DNA of 64,000 nt from an uncultured Vampirovibrio sp. (lineage in GTDB: Bacteria > Cyanobacteriota > Vampirovibrionia > Gastranaerophilales > Gastranaerophilaceae), in assembly GCA_910584405.1 (NCBI GenBank), contig CAJUAL010000007.1:1-64000 (forward strand). The letters are read 5' to 3'. The notes beneath the pieces are model-generated. The model made no database searches. It worked only from the letters and a program-made list of their open reading frames with translations, and was not told where the DNA came from. Made by a program: the position numbers and the translations under genes. Below, piece by piece: positions 55,815-64,000 of the stretch (within the stretch, counting starts at the first letter, position 1; the number at the start of each line of letters is the position of its first letter).

Positions 55815-56833
55815 TGGATAAAAAAAGGTTTGTATTATCAGGTTATTTCGGATTTAAGAACTTTGGCGACGAGGCAATTTTATCTGTCTTGGTTAATAAA
55901 TTGAAAGAACTTAATCAAAGTATTACCGTTATTTCTTCTAATCCCGAGTATACAAAATCTAAATTTAAACATATCAGAAGTATTTATACTTTTAATTTAC
56001 GTGATATTCTCGGAGCAATTATAAAATCTGATTACTTGATTTCAGGCGGAGGAAGCTTGTTGCAGGATGTGACAAGTTTTAAGAGTCTGATTTATTATTT
56101 ATTAATTATATTTTTAGGACTTTTGTTAGGGAAAAAAGTTATAATATTTGCCCAAGGTATCGGACCTATAAATAATAAATTCGGTCAGTTTTTGACAAGA
56201 TTATTACTAAAACACTGTACGTATGTAAGCGTACGGGATGAAAAAAGTTTGAAGCTTCTTGAAAGTTGGGGAGTACATGCTGATTTGGTTTGTGACCCTG
56301 TTTTTTCTACTAAAATTGAGTCAGCTGCAAAAACAAATACTGTTGCTGTTCAATTAAGAGATTTCAAGACTATGAATGAAGATTTTATCGATAGACTTGC
56401 TCAAAAGGTTTCTACGGAATTTTCTGATAAAACTGTTGAAATTTATTCGTTTCAAGATGATATTGACTTAAAAATCTGTGAAGCTTTTGAAAAGTCACTC
56501 AATTTATTAAACCCTGATATTAAAACTGTTTTGTATTCTAATTTAACTGATGAGCAGATTATAAGCGGGATTTCAAAAGCTGAATACCTTATTGCAATGC
56601 GCTTTCATGCAATTATTGTCGGGTTGATATCTTCAACAAAAATTCTTGCTGTTGATTATGATGTAAAAGTTCAAAAGATAGCTGCCGAATTTGGATTACC
56701 GATTATTGATTTAAAAAATGATTTCGGAAATAAGTTTGATGAACTAAAAGCGGCGCATATTGAGGTATTAAATTGTTTGGTTAAAAATAAAGCTTTTGAC
56801 TGGAGTGGATTTTTGAAAGCTATCAAGGAGTAA
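55814..56833 (+). CDS. csaB: Polysaccharide pyruvyl transferase CsaB
   Basis: Adds a ketal pyruvate to a cell-wall polysaccharide, which in other bacteria anchors SLH-domain surface proteins. 339 residues. VLSGYFGFKNFGDEAILSVL, ISGGGSLLQDVTS, FAQGIGPINN and CDPVF are the family blocks. It follows kdgK with a one-base overlap and precedes a glycosyltransferase by 2 bp, so the operon joins sugar-acid metabolism with surface-glycan modification. PEP would be the pyruvate donor. Confidence 0.92.
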   Translation: MDKKRFVLSGYFGFKNFGDEAILSVLVNKLKELNQSITVISSNPEYTKSKFKHIRSIYTFNLRDILGAIIKSDYLISGGGSLLQDVTSFKSLIYYLLIIFLGLLLGKKVIIFAQGIGPINNKFGQFLTRLLLKHCTYVSVRDEKSLKLLESWGVHADLVCDPVFSTKIESAAKTNTVAVQLRDFKTMNEDFIDRLAQKVSTEFSDKTVEIYSFQDDIDLKICEAFEKSLNLLNPDIKTVLYSNLTDEQIISGISKAEYLIAMRFHAIIVGLISSTKILAVDYDVKVQKIAAEFGLPIIDLKNDFGNKFDELKAAHIEVLNCLVKNKAFDWSGFLKAIKE

Positions 56834-56835
56834 GC

Positions 56836-57777
56836 ATGGCTTTTTTTTCTGTTATTATTCCTGTTTATAATGTTGAAAATTATCTTTCTAAGTGTTTAGA
56901 CAGTGTAACATGTCAAACTTTTGCAGATATTGAGATAATTTGTGTAAACGACGGTTCAACTGATGAGTCTTTATCTATACTTGAAAAGTATGCGCAAAAT
57001 GATAAGCGTATCAGAGTTATAAATAAAGAAAATCATGGGGTGTCTGCTGCAAGAAACGATGGAATCTCTGTTGCAAACGGTGAATTTATCATGTTTTTGG
57101 ATGCAGATGATATGTATTTACCTCAAACATGTGAGTATGTTTATGAAAAAATAAAGCAAGATAACCCTGACATTGTTTGTTTTGGTCATTCTAATAATGT
57201 TAAGCTGGTGGAAAAACTTGCAAAACGTGCAGATAAAGCAAAGCTTGGTAATATTATTGCAAATCAGGTTTTTATATGGAATAAAGCCTTTCGTAAAAGT
57301 TTTTTAACCGAAAATTCAATAAGTTTCCCGATAGGTGTGAAAACTGCAGAAGATATTGTATTTTGTTGTCGCTGCTATTTTTGTAAGCCTAAATATTCTT
57401 ACATTCCAAAATCCTTGTATTTATATACAACAAAACGTGAAAATTCAGCAACAACACAAAACATTTGTTGTATTGAAAATGATATGAAAGCTTATCGGGT
57501 GATTGCTGAATCTGATTCATATAAATCCTCGGATAAGTCTGTAAGATTATTGATTACAAACCACTTTTTATCAGGTTCTGTCAGGTATTGGAACACTTTG
57601 ACGGTTGAAGAGTACAGAGAAAAATATTTAAATGATATAGAAGAATTTTTAATTTTAGTTAAAAATCAATTTTCTTTTGCTGATTGTTTTAAGATTAATC
57701 GATTTAGAAAACTTTCGCTTATCATTTATCGCAATAAATTGACACAATATCTTAACAAGCATAAAATTAATTTATGA
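56836..57777 (+). CDS. Family 2 glycosyltransferase
   Basis: 313 residues. GT-A fold: FSVIIPVYNVENYLSKCLDS, CVNDGSTDESL, GVSAARNDGI, and the metal-binding MFLDADDMYL. The C-terminal third is variable and sets acceptor choice, which cannot be read. It probably builds the same glycan that CsaB modifies. It overlaps the next gene by 4 bases (ATGA). Confidence 0.92.
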   Translation: MAFFSVIIPVYNVENYLSKCLDSVTCQTFADIEIICVNDGSTDESLSILEKYAQNDKRIRVINKENHGVSAARNDGISVANGEFIMFLDADDMYLPQTCEYVYEKIKQDNPDIVCFGHSNNVKLVEKLAKRADKAKLGNIIANQVFIWNKAFRKSFLTENSISFPIGVKTAEDIVFCCRCYFCKPKYSYIPKSLYLYTTKRENSATTQNICCIENDMKAYRVIAESDSYKSSDKSVRLLITNHFLSGSVRYWNTLTVEEYREKYLNDIEEFLILVKNQFSFADCFKINRFRKLSLIIYRNKLTQYLNKHKINL

Positions 57778-58535
57778 ATATAAAAGAATTTTTAACAGGT
57801 TATAAAGGAAAAGATATCCCAAAAGAGTTGAAAGCTTTCAACTGGGGGGCGTATATTTTTACTTTTATCTGGGGGATAAAATATAAAGCATGGATTACAT
57901 TACTGGCAATTCCGTTTATGGTATTTCAGCTTCCTCTGGGGTTAAATTGGTTATTGTTTGCTGTATTGCAAATATATTGCGGTATAAAAGGTAATGAATG
58001 GGCCTATCAGGTTGAGTGGTGGAAAAGTCCTGCCGAATATAGAAGAACTCAGCTAAAATGGGCTGTCTGTGCTATGCTGCTTACTCTTCTTTGCCCGCTT
58101 GTTGCAGGAATATTGGCTGTAAAATTTGCTAAAAATCCTGATAATTTAAAAGATTTTGTCAGAAACTCACAGTGTGTTACTGCAAATAATAAGGTTAAAA
58201 AAGGTATAGTGAGAGTTTCTGTTACTTCGACTCCTAATGAAATGGCTCAGAAATTTTCAACCAGGTTTAAGAATACACGTGTTGAAGGCAATAAGGTGAT
58301 TTTTACTAACGGAAAAAATGAGTCGTATTATATTATGTTTGATAAAATGGACAATGATGCAGCCTGTGATGTTTCTAAAAACTGTTTTATAACTTCAAAT
58401 TATGAGCTTCCTGATATGATGATACTTCCGTTTGACGCATGTACTTTCTATTTTGATAATAATAAAAATGTTATTCCTGATAAGAGTACTTCTGAAGCTT
58501 TGCAAAAAGGTGCAAACATATTTAAGTATTTGTAG
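57774..58535 (+). CDS. DUF2628-like membrane protein
   Basis: 253 residues. The N-terminal half, with FNWGAYIFTFIWGIKYKAWI and NEWAYQVEWWKSP, resembles the small DUF2628 membrane family and holds about three helices, the last at about 96-117. The C-terminal half (about 140-253) is a soluble domain of unknown kind. Last gene of the eda-kdgK-csaB-glycosyltransferase unit, overlapping the preceding gene by 4 bases. Function unknown. Confidence 0.75.
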   Translation: MNIKEFLTGYKGKDIPKELKAFNWGAYIFTFIWGIKYKAWITLLAIPFMVFQLPLGLNWLLFAVLQIYCGIKGNEWAYQVEWWKSPAEYRRTQLKWAVCAMLLTLLCPLVAGILAVKFAKNPDNLKDFVRNSQCVTANNKVKKGIVRVSVTSTPNEMAQKFSTRFKNTRVEGNKVIFTNGKNESYYIMFDKMDNDAACDVSKNCFITSNYELPDMMILPFDACTFYFDNNKNVIPDKSTSEALQKGANIFKYL

Positions 58536-58557
58536 TAATTAATTATTATAGACATTA

Positions 58558-58585
58558 AAAAAGACTCACATACGTGAGTCTTTTT
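58558..58585 (+). terminator. Rho-independent terminator of the eda operon
   Basis: Perfect 12-bp stem AAAAAGACTCAC (58558-58569) / GTGAGTCTTTTT (58574-58585), loop ATAC. Confidence 0.93.
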
Positions 58586-58589
58586 AAGT

Positions 58590-58678
58590 TTGCTCCAGGC
58601 CAGACTTGAACTGGCACTGGGTTATACGCCCAATTGGATTTTAAGTCCAACGCGTCTACCGATTCCGCCACTGGAGCA
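58590..58678 (-). tRNA. tRNA-Leu (anticodon UAA)
   Basis: Minus strand. Acceptor TGCTCCA / TGGAGCA, anticodon stem TTGGA/TCCAA with loop CTTAAAA (anticodon TAA), long class II variable arm, T-arm with TTCAAGT, discriminator A at 58590. CCA is not encoded. Confidence 0.96.
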
Positions 58679-58698
58679 TATCTGTCGGCTACTCGTTT

Positions 58699-58727
58699 AT
58701 AATATAACAAACAATCCTTATTGTCAA
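58699..58727 (-). promoter_or_regulatory. Promoter of tRNA-Leu
   Basis: Minus strand: TTGACA (58722-58727), 17-base spacer, TATTAT (58699-58704). The -35 box overlaps the stop codon of the patatin gene. Confidence 0.85.
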
Positions 58728-59926
58728 TCAGAAAATTTGTTCAAATATTTATCAATTTCTCTAATTCTTATTGTAATGTCTTCAATAATTAAATTTAGAG
58801 AGTTTGAAACTGTTTCCACATTGGCGCAGGTTGAGCGTCCCAGTAAGCCTGTTTTTATATTGTTAAATGCAAGTTTTTGGAATAGAGAAATTGCATCGTA
58901 AAGCTCTGAATCTATAATTTTATTTACACCTGCAAGGTATATAAATAATTCTGCCAATGCGTTTTTTCCTGCGGAATATTTTTTTAAAACAAAAAATCCC
59001 TGAATATTTCTCAATTTATCCAATATTTCGGAATAAATTTCTAAAATATTTTGTTTTTTCATGACCAGATAATTTTTAAAATAGTTCATTGTCTGGCGGT
59101 ATCCGTCATCAATAATTGCTTGTCTTTTTTCATTCGGGTAATTAAAATCAACAACAACTACATTTCCTGTATCTATGACAAGATAATCATATTTATCTTT
59201 TTTGCCGTAGATATTCTTTATAAAATCAGTTTCAGATGATGTTATACAGGTATACATGCCGTTAACATATTCTATAGGACTTGCGTCTTTTCCTGCATAA
59301 GTTCCTTCAAGCCTTATTTCAAGAATCCTGTTTTCTGTGTTTTTCAGATTCTTTGATAAAGACCACATAGGTTTACCTTTCATCAAATCTCCGTCAACAA
59401 GCATCTCATCATCAACTGTTAATGCTCGCATTAATCCGGGCATACAGCATGAAATTCTTACTGCCATCGCAACTTCAAAATCAGGCGTTTCGAAGTTTGA
59501 AAATTCTTTGCAGGTAAAAGTTTTCATATTTGTCGTTATAATTACAAGATTTTTGTTTAAATCCTTGAAAGAAACAGGTCTGCACTGACCTTTTAAATAC
59601 GCTTCTTTATAGTATTTTCTTTCTATTAAATCTCTAAGCCATTCAAGGAATACTTCCCCTTTACTTAATGCAAATTTCTGGTTAAATCCGAGCGATATAT
59701 CTCTGAATAACTCGAAGTTTACTGATAAAAATACCTCTGCAATTTCTTCATACGTATACCCGACAGCATATAATGCTGCAATCATTGATCCGACAGAAGA
59801 ACCTGCAAGGGTTGTTGCTTCTATACCTAATGTTTCCAGAGCTTTTATTACCCCAACATGAGCCGCTCCCCGTATCGCGCCTCCGCCAAATAAACATGTG
59901 TATTTAAAATTATTATGCTCTCTCAT
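58724..59926 (-). CDS. Patatin-like phospholipase
   Basis: Serine lipase of the patatin/RssA class. 400 residues. Oxyanion GGGAIRGAAHVGV, nucleophile Ser44 in GSSVGS, and the dyad Asp178 in MLVDGDLMKG (usual form DG[GA]). There is no signal peptide, so it acts inside unless exported another way. The C-terminal ~150 residues are helical and of unknown role. Substrate (membrane lipid or ester) not determined. Confidence 0.9.
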   Translation of the reverse strand: MREHNNFKYTCLFGGGAIRGAAHVGVIKALETLGIEATTLAGSSVGSMIAALYAVGYTYEEIAEVFLSVNFELFRDISLGFNQKFALSKGEVFLEWLRDLIERKYYKEAYLKGQCRPVSFKDLNKNLVIITTNMKTFTCKEFSNFETPDFEVAMAVRISCCMPGLMRALTVDDEMLVDGDLMKGKPMWSLSKNLKNTENRILEIRLEGTYAGKDASPIEYVNGMYTCITSSETDFIKNIYGKKDKYDYLVIDTGNVVVVDFNYPNEKRQAIIDDGYRQTMNYFKNYLVMKKQNILEIYSEILDKLRNIQGFFVLKKYSAGKNALAELFIYLAGVNKIIDSELYDAISLFQKLAFNNIKTGLLGRSTCANVETVSNSLNLIIEDITIRIREIDKYLNKFSD

Positions 59927-59950
59927 TTCTAATTCTCATTTTATCATAAA

Positions 59951-59984
59951 AAAAGGATTAACCATTCCCCGGTCAATCCCTTTT
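59951..59984 (-). terminator. Probable terminator of the HEAT-like gene
   Basis: On the minus strand AAAAGGGATTGACC pairs with GGTTAATCCTTTT (one bulge, one G-U) and a T run follows. It lies 25 bp after the stop. Confidence 0.75.
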
Positions 59985-60008
59985 CTTGTTTTGAAGTTTT
60001 TTATGAAC

Positions 60009-60290
60009 TTAAGCTGCGATACCTTTAATTTCTCTAATAAGATATTCTGCAACCCATTCAAAATCTTTATTATCATGTGCTGCTTTTTTTAAGTATTCAA
60101 CTGATGCATCACCGATTCTGATAAGAGTCATTGCAACAACACCTCTTTTGATACCTCTTACTACTTGTAATTGGTTTACTAATTCAGGAAGTACTTCTGT
60201 TCCGATACTTACTAATTCGTTTTCAATTTTATTTTTTGTTGTGTTGTCTGCGTTTTCTAATTCTGATAATATTTCATTAACTGATGGCAT
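60009..60290 (-). CDS. Small HEAT-like repeat protein
   Basis: 93 residues from ATG 60290; GGAGAT lies 7 bases upstream, while a longer start 27 bases earlier has none. The helical pairs (LVSIGTEVLPELVNQLQVVR, RIGDASVEYLKKAAHD) look like one or two HEAT repeats, a protein-binding scaffold. It stands alone upstream of the patatin gene. Partner unknown. Confidence 0.75.
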   Translation of the reverse strand: MPSVNEILSELENADNTTKNKIENELVSIGTEVLPELVNQLQVVRGIKRGVVAMTLIRIGDASVEYLKKAAHDNKDFEWVAEYLIREIKGIAA

Positions 60291-60368
60291 ATTTTCATCT
60301 CCATGTTTTAATCTCATTTACATTATTATTATAATTTAAAAAATAAGCGATTCTTGATTTCCTTACAT

Positions 60369-60391
60369 AATCTTTATATCTTATAAAGATT
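60369..60391. other. AT-rich inverted repeat, possible weak terminator
   Basis: Perfect 10-bp arms AATCTTTATA (60369-60378) and TATAAAGATT (60382-60391), loop TCT, 13 bp after the stop of the HNH gene. No T tail on the minus strand. Confidence 0.4.
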
Positions 60392-60404
60392 ATTAATATC
60401 TTCT

Positions 60405-62351
60405 TTATATGCTGTCTGAAAAGTCAAATTTTCCGCGGGTTTCTTCTTTTACAAGATCAATGATGTTTTGTGCCCAATCCTCATAACCTTCCAGTTCTCC
60501 GCGTTTTGCCATATCATTTATTGTTCGTAATTGGAGCGGGAAATATATTCTGGCTTTCGGATTTTGAATAAGCCACGGGAAGATTTGCTTACCGCCTTTT
60601 ATAACTTGGTTGCAGAATTTGCATAACCCGATCATGTTATTTTTATTGTTTTCTCCGCCTTTTTTCTTGGCGACAAGGTGGTCGGCTGTTGCTAAATCTG
60701 AGTTAAATATTTTATATATTATTGTTTGCAGCGGGTCTTTATCTTTTTGCATGTCTTGTTCATTGTATTTTACTATAGTATTTTTATTGCAAATAATTTT
60801 TATTTTATTTAAAAATGTATACAAAAAGACCGGCATATTTTTATCAAAATCAAAGTCTTTTAATCCTTCACTGACGAAACTCATGTAATTAAAGTCTTTT
60901 TTCAGTTTCCCGCTTGAAATATATTCAAATATTGCTTTTGCTATTTTGTCGTAATTTTGAACTTCTGCAAGCGGTCTTGTTTGAAGTATATAGCTTCTGG
61001 CCTTTGAAAAATCTTTGAATGCTTTTAGTACTTCTTCTTCCGCGTTTTTATCAGCATGATATTGTACTAATTCAACTAGTTCTTGTTTTGAAATGTCGGG
61101 ATTTTCTTCTGCTAACTTTATCACTAAATCAGCATTTTCTCTTGCATATTCACCTATGTATTTATCGTATTCTTTGAGTATGCCGATATAGCCTTTTATT
61201 GTTGAACGGTGGGCAAGTTCATGTTCGATTTTTTGCTTTATTTCATGCGGCAGCAATGTAGAACCGCAGCCAGCACAAGGGATATCGGTTTTTGTTTGAC
61301 TTATTGGTTCAAATTCATTGTGGCGGGATGCTATTTGATTTAGTTTTTTTATTGTGTTTATTTCATCTGTGCTAAAAGTTATTTCATGCCTTGAAATTCT
61401 GTCTATAAAGGTTGTTAAATAATATATGTATGATGAATTGGTTTCCAGATTTCGATGCCCTAATTTTACTGAAATATCTTGAAGATATTTTCTGATGTTT
61501 TCTTTTAGTGCAGGATCTTCTAAGTCTGTTGGGATTAAAAATGTTTTTCCGGATTTCTGAGCGCAGGAATGACATGTCAGAATTTCGTTATTAGGGTTAT
61601 CCAGCTCAAAGATGTTTGAAATTTTACCATGATTTACCAATGATTTGGAAAAAATTCTTCCTGCCATTATTTTTGCAATTTCTGATGGTGATTTTTCTTC
61701 TATGTCAGGAATTTTAAATACGTATAAGTAATCGCTGCTCTTTTTAAGGCTTAAAACTGTATTATTTAAAATCTCAATATATTCTGCCTTGTTCATATTA
61801 CAGTTTTTTAGTACAGGTATAAGTTTCTTATTATAATTGTAACTACTTATGGTTGGTTTGATTTCGCTTACAAATTGTTGGATTTCCTCTTGATTTTCCT
61901 GAGATTGAGATTTTGAAAATTCTAAAAGATAGTTGTTTGATTTGTCTACAGCATCTTTATGTTTTAAGAATGCACCTTTGTTGAGTTTATTAAAGTATTG
62001 TTTAAAATCATTATCAATGGTTTCGTGTCTTCTTAATATTTTATGCATGCCTGACGGGACATAGTCTTTATATTCATTTACTAACTCGGAAAAATCACTT
62101 GCTGTTTCAACTTCTGAAGCTTTATCTAAAATAGTTTGGAACTCTTTTTCTGTCAGCATAGCAGTACCGCATCGGGGGCAATGTATTCCATTTATATCTG
62201 TAGCTTGTGATAGATATGAAGGAGCATTGCTTTTTGATACTTCAAATGAATCCTCTGTAGGGGAAGCTTGAAAGCTTATAAATGGGGATTTTTGAATATT
62301 TTGAAGCTGTTTTTGTATGTATAAATTATAATTTATCGGTAAAATTTTCAT
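60405..62351 (-). CDS. HNH-nuclease-like protein with several zinc ribbons
   Basis: 648 residues from ATG 62351; a TTG 24 bases earlier is the only other choice and neither has a good SD. The N-terminal leader contains SPFISFQASP (Phe27-Gln-Ala29), a form of the tag shared with rtcB and others. Three CxxC zinc-ribbon-like sites follow: HCPRCGTAM (Cys58/61), TCHSCAQKSG, and PCAGCGSTLLPH. The C-terminal HNH motif is ADHLVAKKKGGENN with IGLCKFCN (Asp557-His558, Asn residues 568-572, Cys577/580). The fold suggests a DNA or RNA nuclease. No partner methylase or defence gene is adjacent. Role unknown. Confidence 0.78.
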   Translation of the reverse strand: MKILPINYNLYIQKQLQNIQKSPFISFQASPTEDSFEVSKSNAPSYLSQATDINGIHCPRCGTAMLTEKEFQTILDKASEVETASDFSELVNEYKDYVPSGMHKILRRHETIDNDFKQYFNKLNKGAFLKHKDAVDKSNNYLLEFSKSQSQENQEEIQQFVSEIKPTISSYNYNKKLIPVLKNCNMNKAEYIEILNNTVLSLKKSSDYLYVFKIPDIEEKSPSEIAKIMAGRIFSKSLVNHGKISNIFELDNPNNEILTCHSCAQKSGKTFLIPTDLEDPALKENIRKYLQDISVKLGHRNLETNSSYIYYLTTFIDRISRHEITFSTDEINTIKKLNQIASRHNEFEPISQTKTDIPCAGCGSTLLPHEIKQKIEHELAHRSTIKGYIGILKEYDKYIGEYARENADLVIKLAEENPDISKQELVELVQYHADKNAEEEVLKAFKDFSKARSYILQTRPLAEVQNYDKIAKAIFEYISSGKLKKDFNYMSFVSEGLKDFDFDKNMPVFLYTFLNKIKIICNKNTIVKYNEQDMQKDKDPLQTIIYKIFNSDLATADHLVAKKKGGENNKNNMIGLCKFCNQVIKGGKQIFPWLIQNPKARIYFPLQLRTINDMAKRGELEGYEDWAQNIIDLVKEETRGKFDFSDSI

Positions 62352-62387
62352 TACAAGGTTAGTAAACCCTGTCAAAATATTTTTTGC

Positions 62388-63326
62388 CTATACTTTTACA
62401 CCTTTTAACGAATCAATGTACTTAAGTGCATACACTGCCCCTGTAGCTCCGTCTGAGGCAGCTGTAATTACTTGTCTTAACGGTGTGTTTCTGACATCTC
62501 CGACCGCGTAAACTCCCTCAATTGAAGTTTTCATTGTTTCATCAGTTAAGATAAATCCCTTACTGTCTTGTGCTACTTGTCCGTTTATTTTTTCAACGTT
62601 AGGACAAATTCCTATATATGGAAATATTCCCTCAACTCCAAGGGTTGTGAATTCTGCGCTTTTTGCATTTTTTAAGATGATTGAGTTTACTGTATTTTCA
62701 CCTTTAATTTCGGTTACGCAAGTGTCCCAGATTATTTCAATCTTTTCGTTGTCAAAGGCTCGTTGTTGAATAATTTTATCAGCTCTGAGTTCATCTCTTC
62801 TGTGAATAATGTATACTTTTGAGGCAAATCTGGTTAGATAAACAGCTTCTTCAACCGCAGAATTTCCTCCGCCGACAACCGCTATAACTTTATCCTTATA
62901 AAATGCTCCGTCGCATACTGCACAATAACTTACACCTCTTCCGATAAATTCTTCTTCTCCGGGGATACAAAGTTTCATCGGCTTTGCTCCGGTTGCAATG
63001 ATTACTGTTTTTGCATGAAATTCATCGGTTTTTGTTTTAATAATTTTAGGCTGCGATACAAGATCTATAGTTTCAATTTCCTGCATTGGAAATTTTTGCA
63101 GCCCAAACATATCTGCGTGCTGTTCAAATTTTTCCATTAAGTCATATCCGCCTATTTTAGAAAAGCCCGGGTAATTTTCCAGTTCCAAGTAATTAGATGG
63201 TTGACCGCCAAGCATGTTTACATCAACAATTGCGGCAGAAATTCCTCCTCTTGATGCGTATAATCCTGCGCTAAACCCTGCAGGGCCTCCTCCTAAAATT
63301 ACTGTATCAAATTCATAAGTTTGCAT
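62388..63326 (-). CDS. trxB: Thioredoxin reductase
   Basis: NADPH-dependent flavoenzyme that reduces thioredoxin. 312 residues, typical of the low-molecular-weight class. FAD loop VILGGGPAGFSAGLYASR, redox Cys135-x2-Cys138 in SYCAVCDGAFY, NADPH loop AVVGGGNSAVEEAVYL with HRRDELRA, and the C-terminal GVYAVGDVRNTPLRQV. No thioredoxin gene is adjacent. It lies 10 bp after an exported hypothetical gene and may share its transcript. Confidence 0.96.
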   Translation of the reverse strand: MQTYEFDTVILGGGPAGFSAGLYASRGGISAAIVDVNMLGGQPSNYLELENYPGFSKIGGYDLMEKFEQHADMFGLQKFPMQEIETIDLVSQPKIIKTKTDEFHAKTVIIATGAKPMKLCIPGEEEFIGRGVSYCAVCDGAFYKDKVIAVVGGGNSAVEEAVYLTRFASKVYIIHRRDELRADKIIQQRAFDNEKIEIIWDTCVTEIKGENTVNSIILKNAKSAEFTTLGVEGIFPYIGICPNVEKINGQVAQDSKGFILTDETMKTSIEGVYAVGDVRNTPLRQVITAASDGATGAVYALKYIDSLKGVKV

Positions 63327-63336
63327 ATTACAATCC

Positions 63337-63837
63337 TCAATTCTTTAATATACTTTCTCCTGCAATTTTTTCGCCGCGAAGTGAATATTTTGCAGTTTCT
63401 GTTTTCATTGTTTTTCCGTTAACTTCTGACACTGTGTCTAACTTTAGCTCATCGAATCCTTCAAAACTTTCTCCGTTAATTGTTATACTTACAGTATCCG
63501 TTAAGTATTTGTTTCCGTTTCTTCCGCTTTTTGTAAATGTAACAGTATCTCCTTCAACACTGTTTATTTCAACTTTAGCACTTGCTCCCGAAAACGGATT
63601 ACTTAAATTAATGACGTCATTTTCAACAGATAAGTTCCACAAATCTAAGCCTTTTTCTTTAAAAGTTATAGGTGAATCCGTATCAATGCGTTTTGATACA
63701 ACCCGCCATAATCCGTACATTGCATTTGGTACGGCAGTAACCGAACCTTTTAATACGGGCTGAGTTGCTTTTGCAATACTTATTACGCTGACTACAACGA
63801 AAAATATTAAAGAAACTATTGTAAGAACTTTTTTCAT
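63337..63837 (-). CDS. Exported or membrane-anchored hypothetical protein
   Basis: Not recognised. 166 residues. Signal or anchor at about 4-24 (LTIVSLIFFVVVSVISIAKA). The rest is a single beta-rich domain (WRVVSKRIDTDSPITFKEKG, VEGDTVTFTKSGRNGNK) resembling a small lipocalin-like or heme-lacking beta-barrel by pattern only. It starts one base after the stop of pgi, without a clear SD, so it is probably translated by coupling. Confidence 0.75.
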   Translation of the reverse strand: MKKVLTIVSLIFFVVVSVISIAKATQPVLKGSVTAVPNAMYGLWRVVSKRIDTDSPITFKEKGLDLWNLSVENDVINLSNPFSGASAKVEINSVEGDTVTFTKSGRNGNKYLTDTVSITINGESFEGFDELKLDTVSEVNGKTMKTETAKYSLRGEKIAGESILKN

Positions 63838-63838
63838 T

Positions 63839-64000
63839 TTAAGCTGATGCCATTTTCATTTGAAGGTTTTTTGCAGAATCTTCATATCCTGCTCTGCCCA
63901 TTAATGCATAAGTGTAATTTTTTGCCTGTTCAACACCTGGCTGATTAAAGGTATTAATATTATATAATTCTCCTGCTATTGCTGTTTGAACTTCAAACAT
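63839..64000 (-). CDS. pgi: Glucose-6-phosphate isomerase, 3' end
   Basis: The last 53 codons of a gene running out of the window (TAA at 63839-63841). The residues VQTAIAGELYNINTFNQPGV and EQAKNYTYALMGR are the C-terminal block of Pgi, which interconverts glucose-6- and fructose-6-phosphate. The start lies beyond base 64000. Confidence 0.88.
   Translation of the reverse strand: MFEVQTAIAGELYNINTFNQPGVEQAKNYTYALMGRAGYEDSAKNLQMKMASA

Noticed and set aside
58590..58901. Open frame rightward across tRNA-Leu
   Set aside because: It covers the tRNA and its promoter and runs antisense to the patatin gene; no ribosome site.

Overview
The window is AT-rich, densely coded bacterial chromosome. It carries about 57 protein genes, two of them cut by the window edges, and three tRNA genes. 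The cell envelope is that of a diderm: there are TolC-type outer-membrane proteins, an RND efflux pump, AMIN-domain amidases, and a MurE with the DNPR motif of the meso-diaminopimelate-adding enzyme. A DUF3326 gene (a family conserved in cyanobacteria and plants) sits beside prepilin-like genes with the leader core GFTLAEVLITLGIIG, an RNase E/G, and large species-specific proteins, with no photosynthesis gene. Together these suggest a non-photosynthetic relative of cyanobacteria of the Gastranaerophilales/Vampirovibrionia (Melainabacteria) type. That assignment is inference from gene content; no rRNA gene is present to confirm it.

Layout. 1-8.3 kb: end of a Cys-rich prepilin-like gene, glgC, two overlapping membrane-associated hypothetical genes, an anti-sigma/ECF sigma pair, a TPR-NHL secreted protein, malQ, and tRNA-Lys with a duplicated 3' end. 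8.4-16.5 kb: two giant adjacent genes of unknown role. One has a calpain-like cysteine protease signature and a nuclease-toxin-like tail. The other has EF-hand, LysM and a C-terminal HExxH metalloprotease. 16.5-21.6 kb: rtcB, glnA, panD, and a prepilin gene whose 5' end is interrupted by a palindromic repeat behind a G8 tract. 21.6-34.7 kb (minus strand): a long run of ftsI-like PBP, murE, nagA, ilvD, uppS, rdgB and an acrA-acrB-tolC pump. 34.8-39.7 kb: two cell-wall amidases, DUF3326, murI. 39.8-46.1 kb: LuxR-type HTH, tRNA-Arg, CheR-like methyltransferase, a substrate-binding/TolC fusion, serine dehydratase sdaAB and two small membrane proteins. 46.1-52.2 kb: RNase E/G, TIGR03960/DUF2344 radical SAM protein, small hypotheticals, yajQ. 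52.2-58.5 kb: CHASE2 adenylate cyclase, and an eda-kdgK-csaB-glycosyltransferase operon. 58.6-64 kb: tRNA-Leu, patatin phospholipase, HEAT-like protein, an HNH zinc-ribbon protein, trxB, and the end of pgi.

Together the genes cover glycogen turnover (glgC, malQ, pgi), Entner-Doudoroff-type sugar-acid use (eda, kdgK), peptidoglycan synthesis and remodelling (murE, ftsI, uppS, murI, nagA, amidases), amino-acid and cofactor metabolism (glnA, ilvD, sdaA, panD), export, and RNA processing (rtcB, rne/rng).

The most unusual content is (i) the pair of giant multidomain proteins with effector-like protease domains, (ii) a short N-terminal Phe-x-Gly/Ala tag shared by four unrelated proteins including RtcB and a CheR-like enzyme, and (iii) a prepilin gene whose reading frame may be switched by a poly-G tract. 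All functional assignments come from reading motifs in the sequence; no database search was run.
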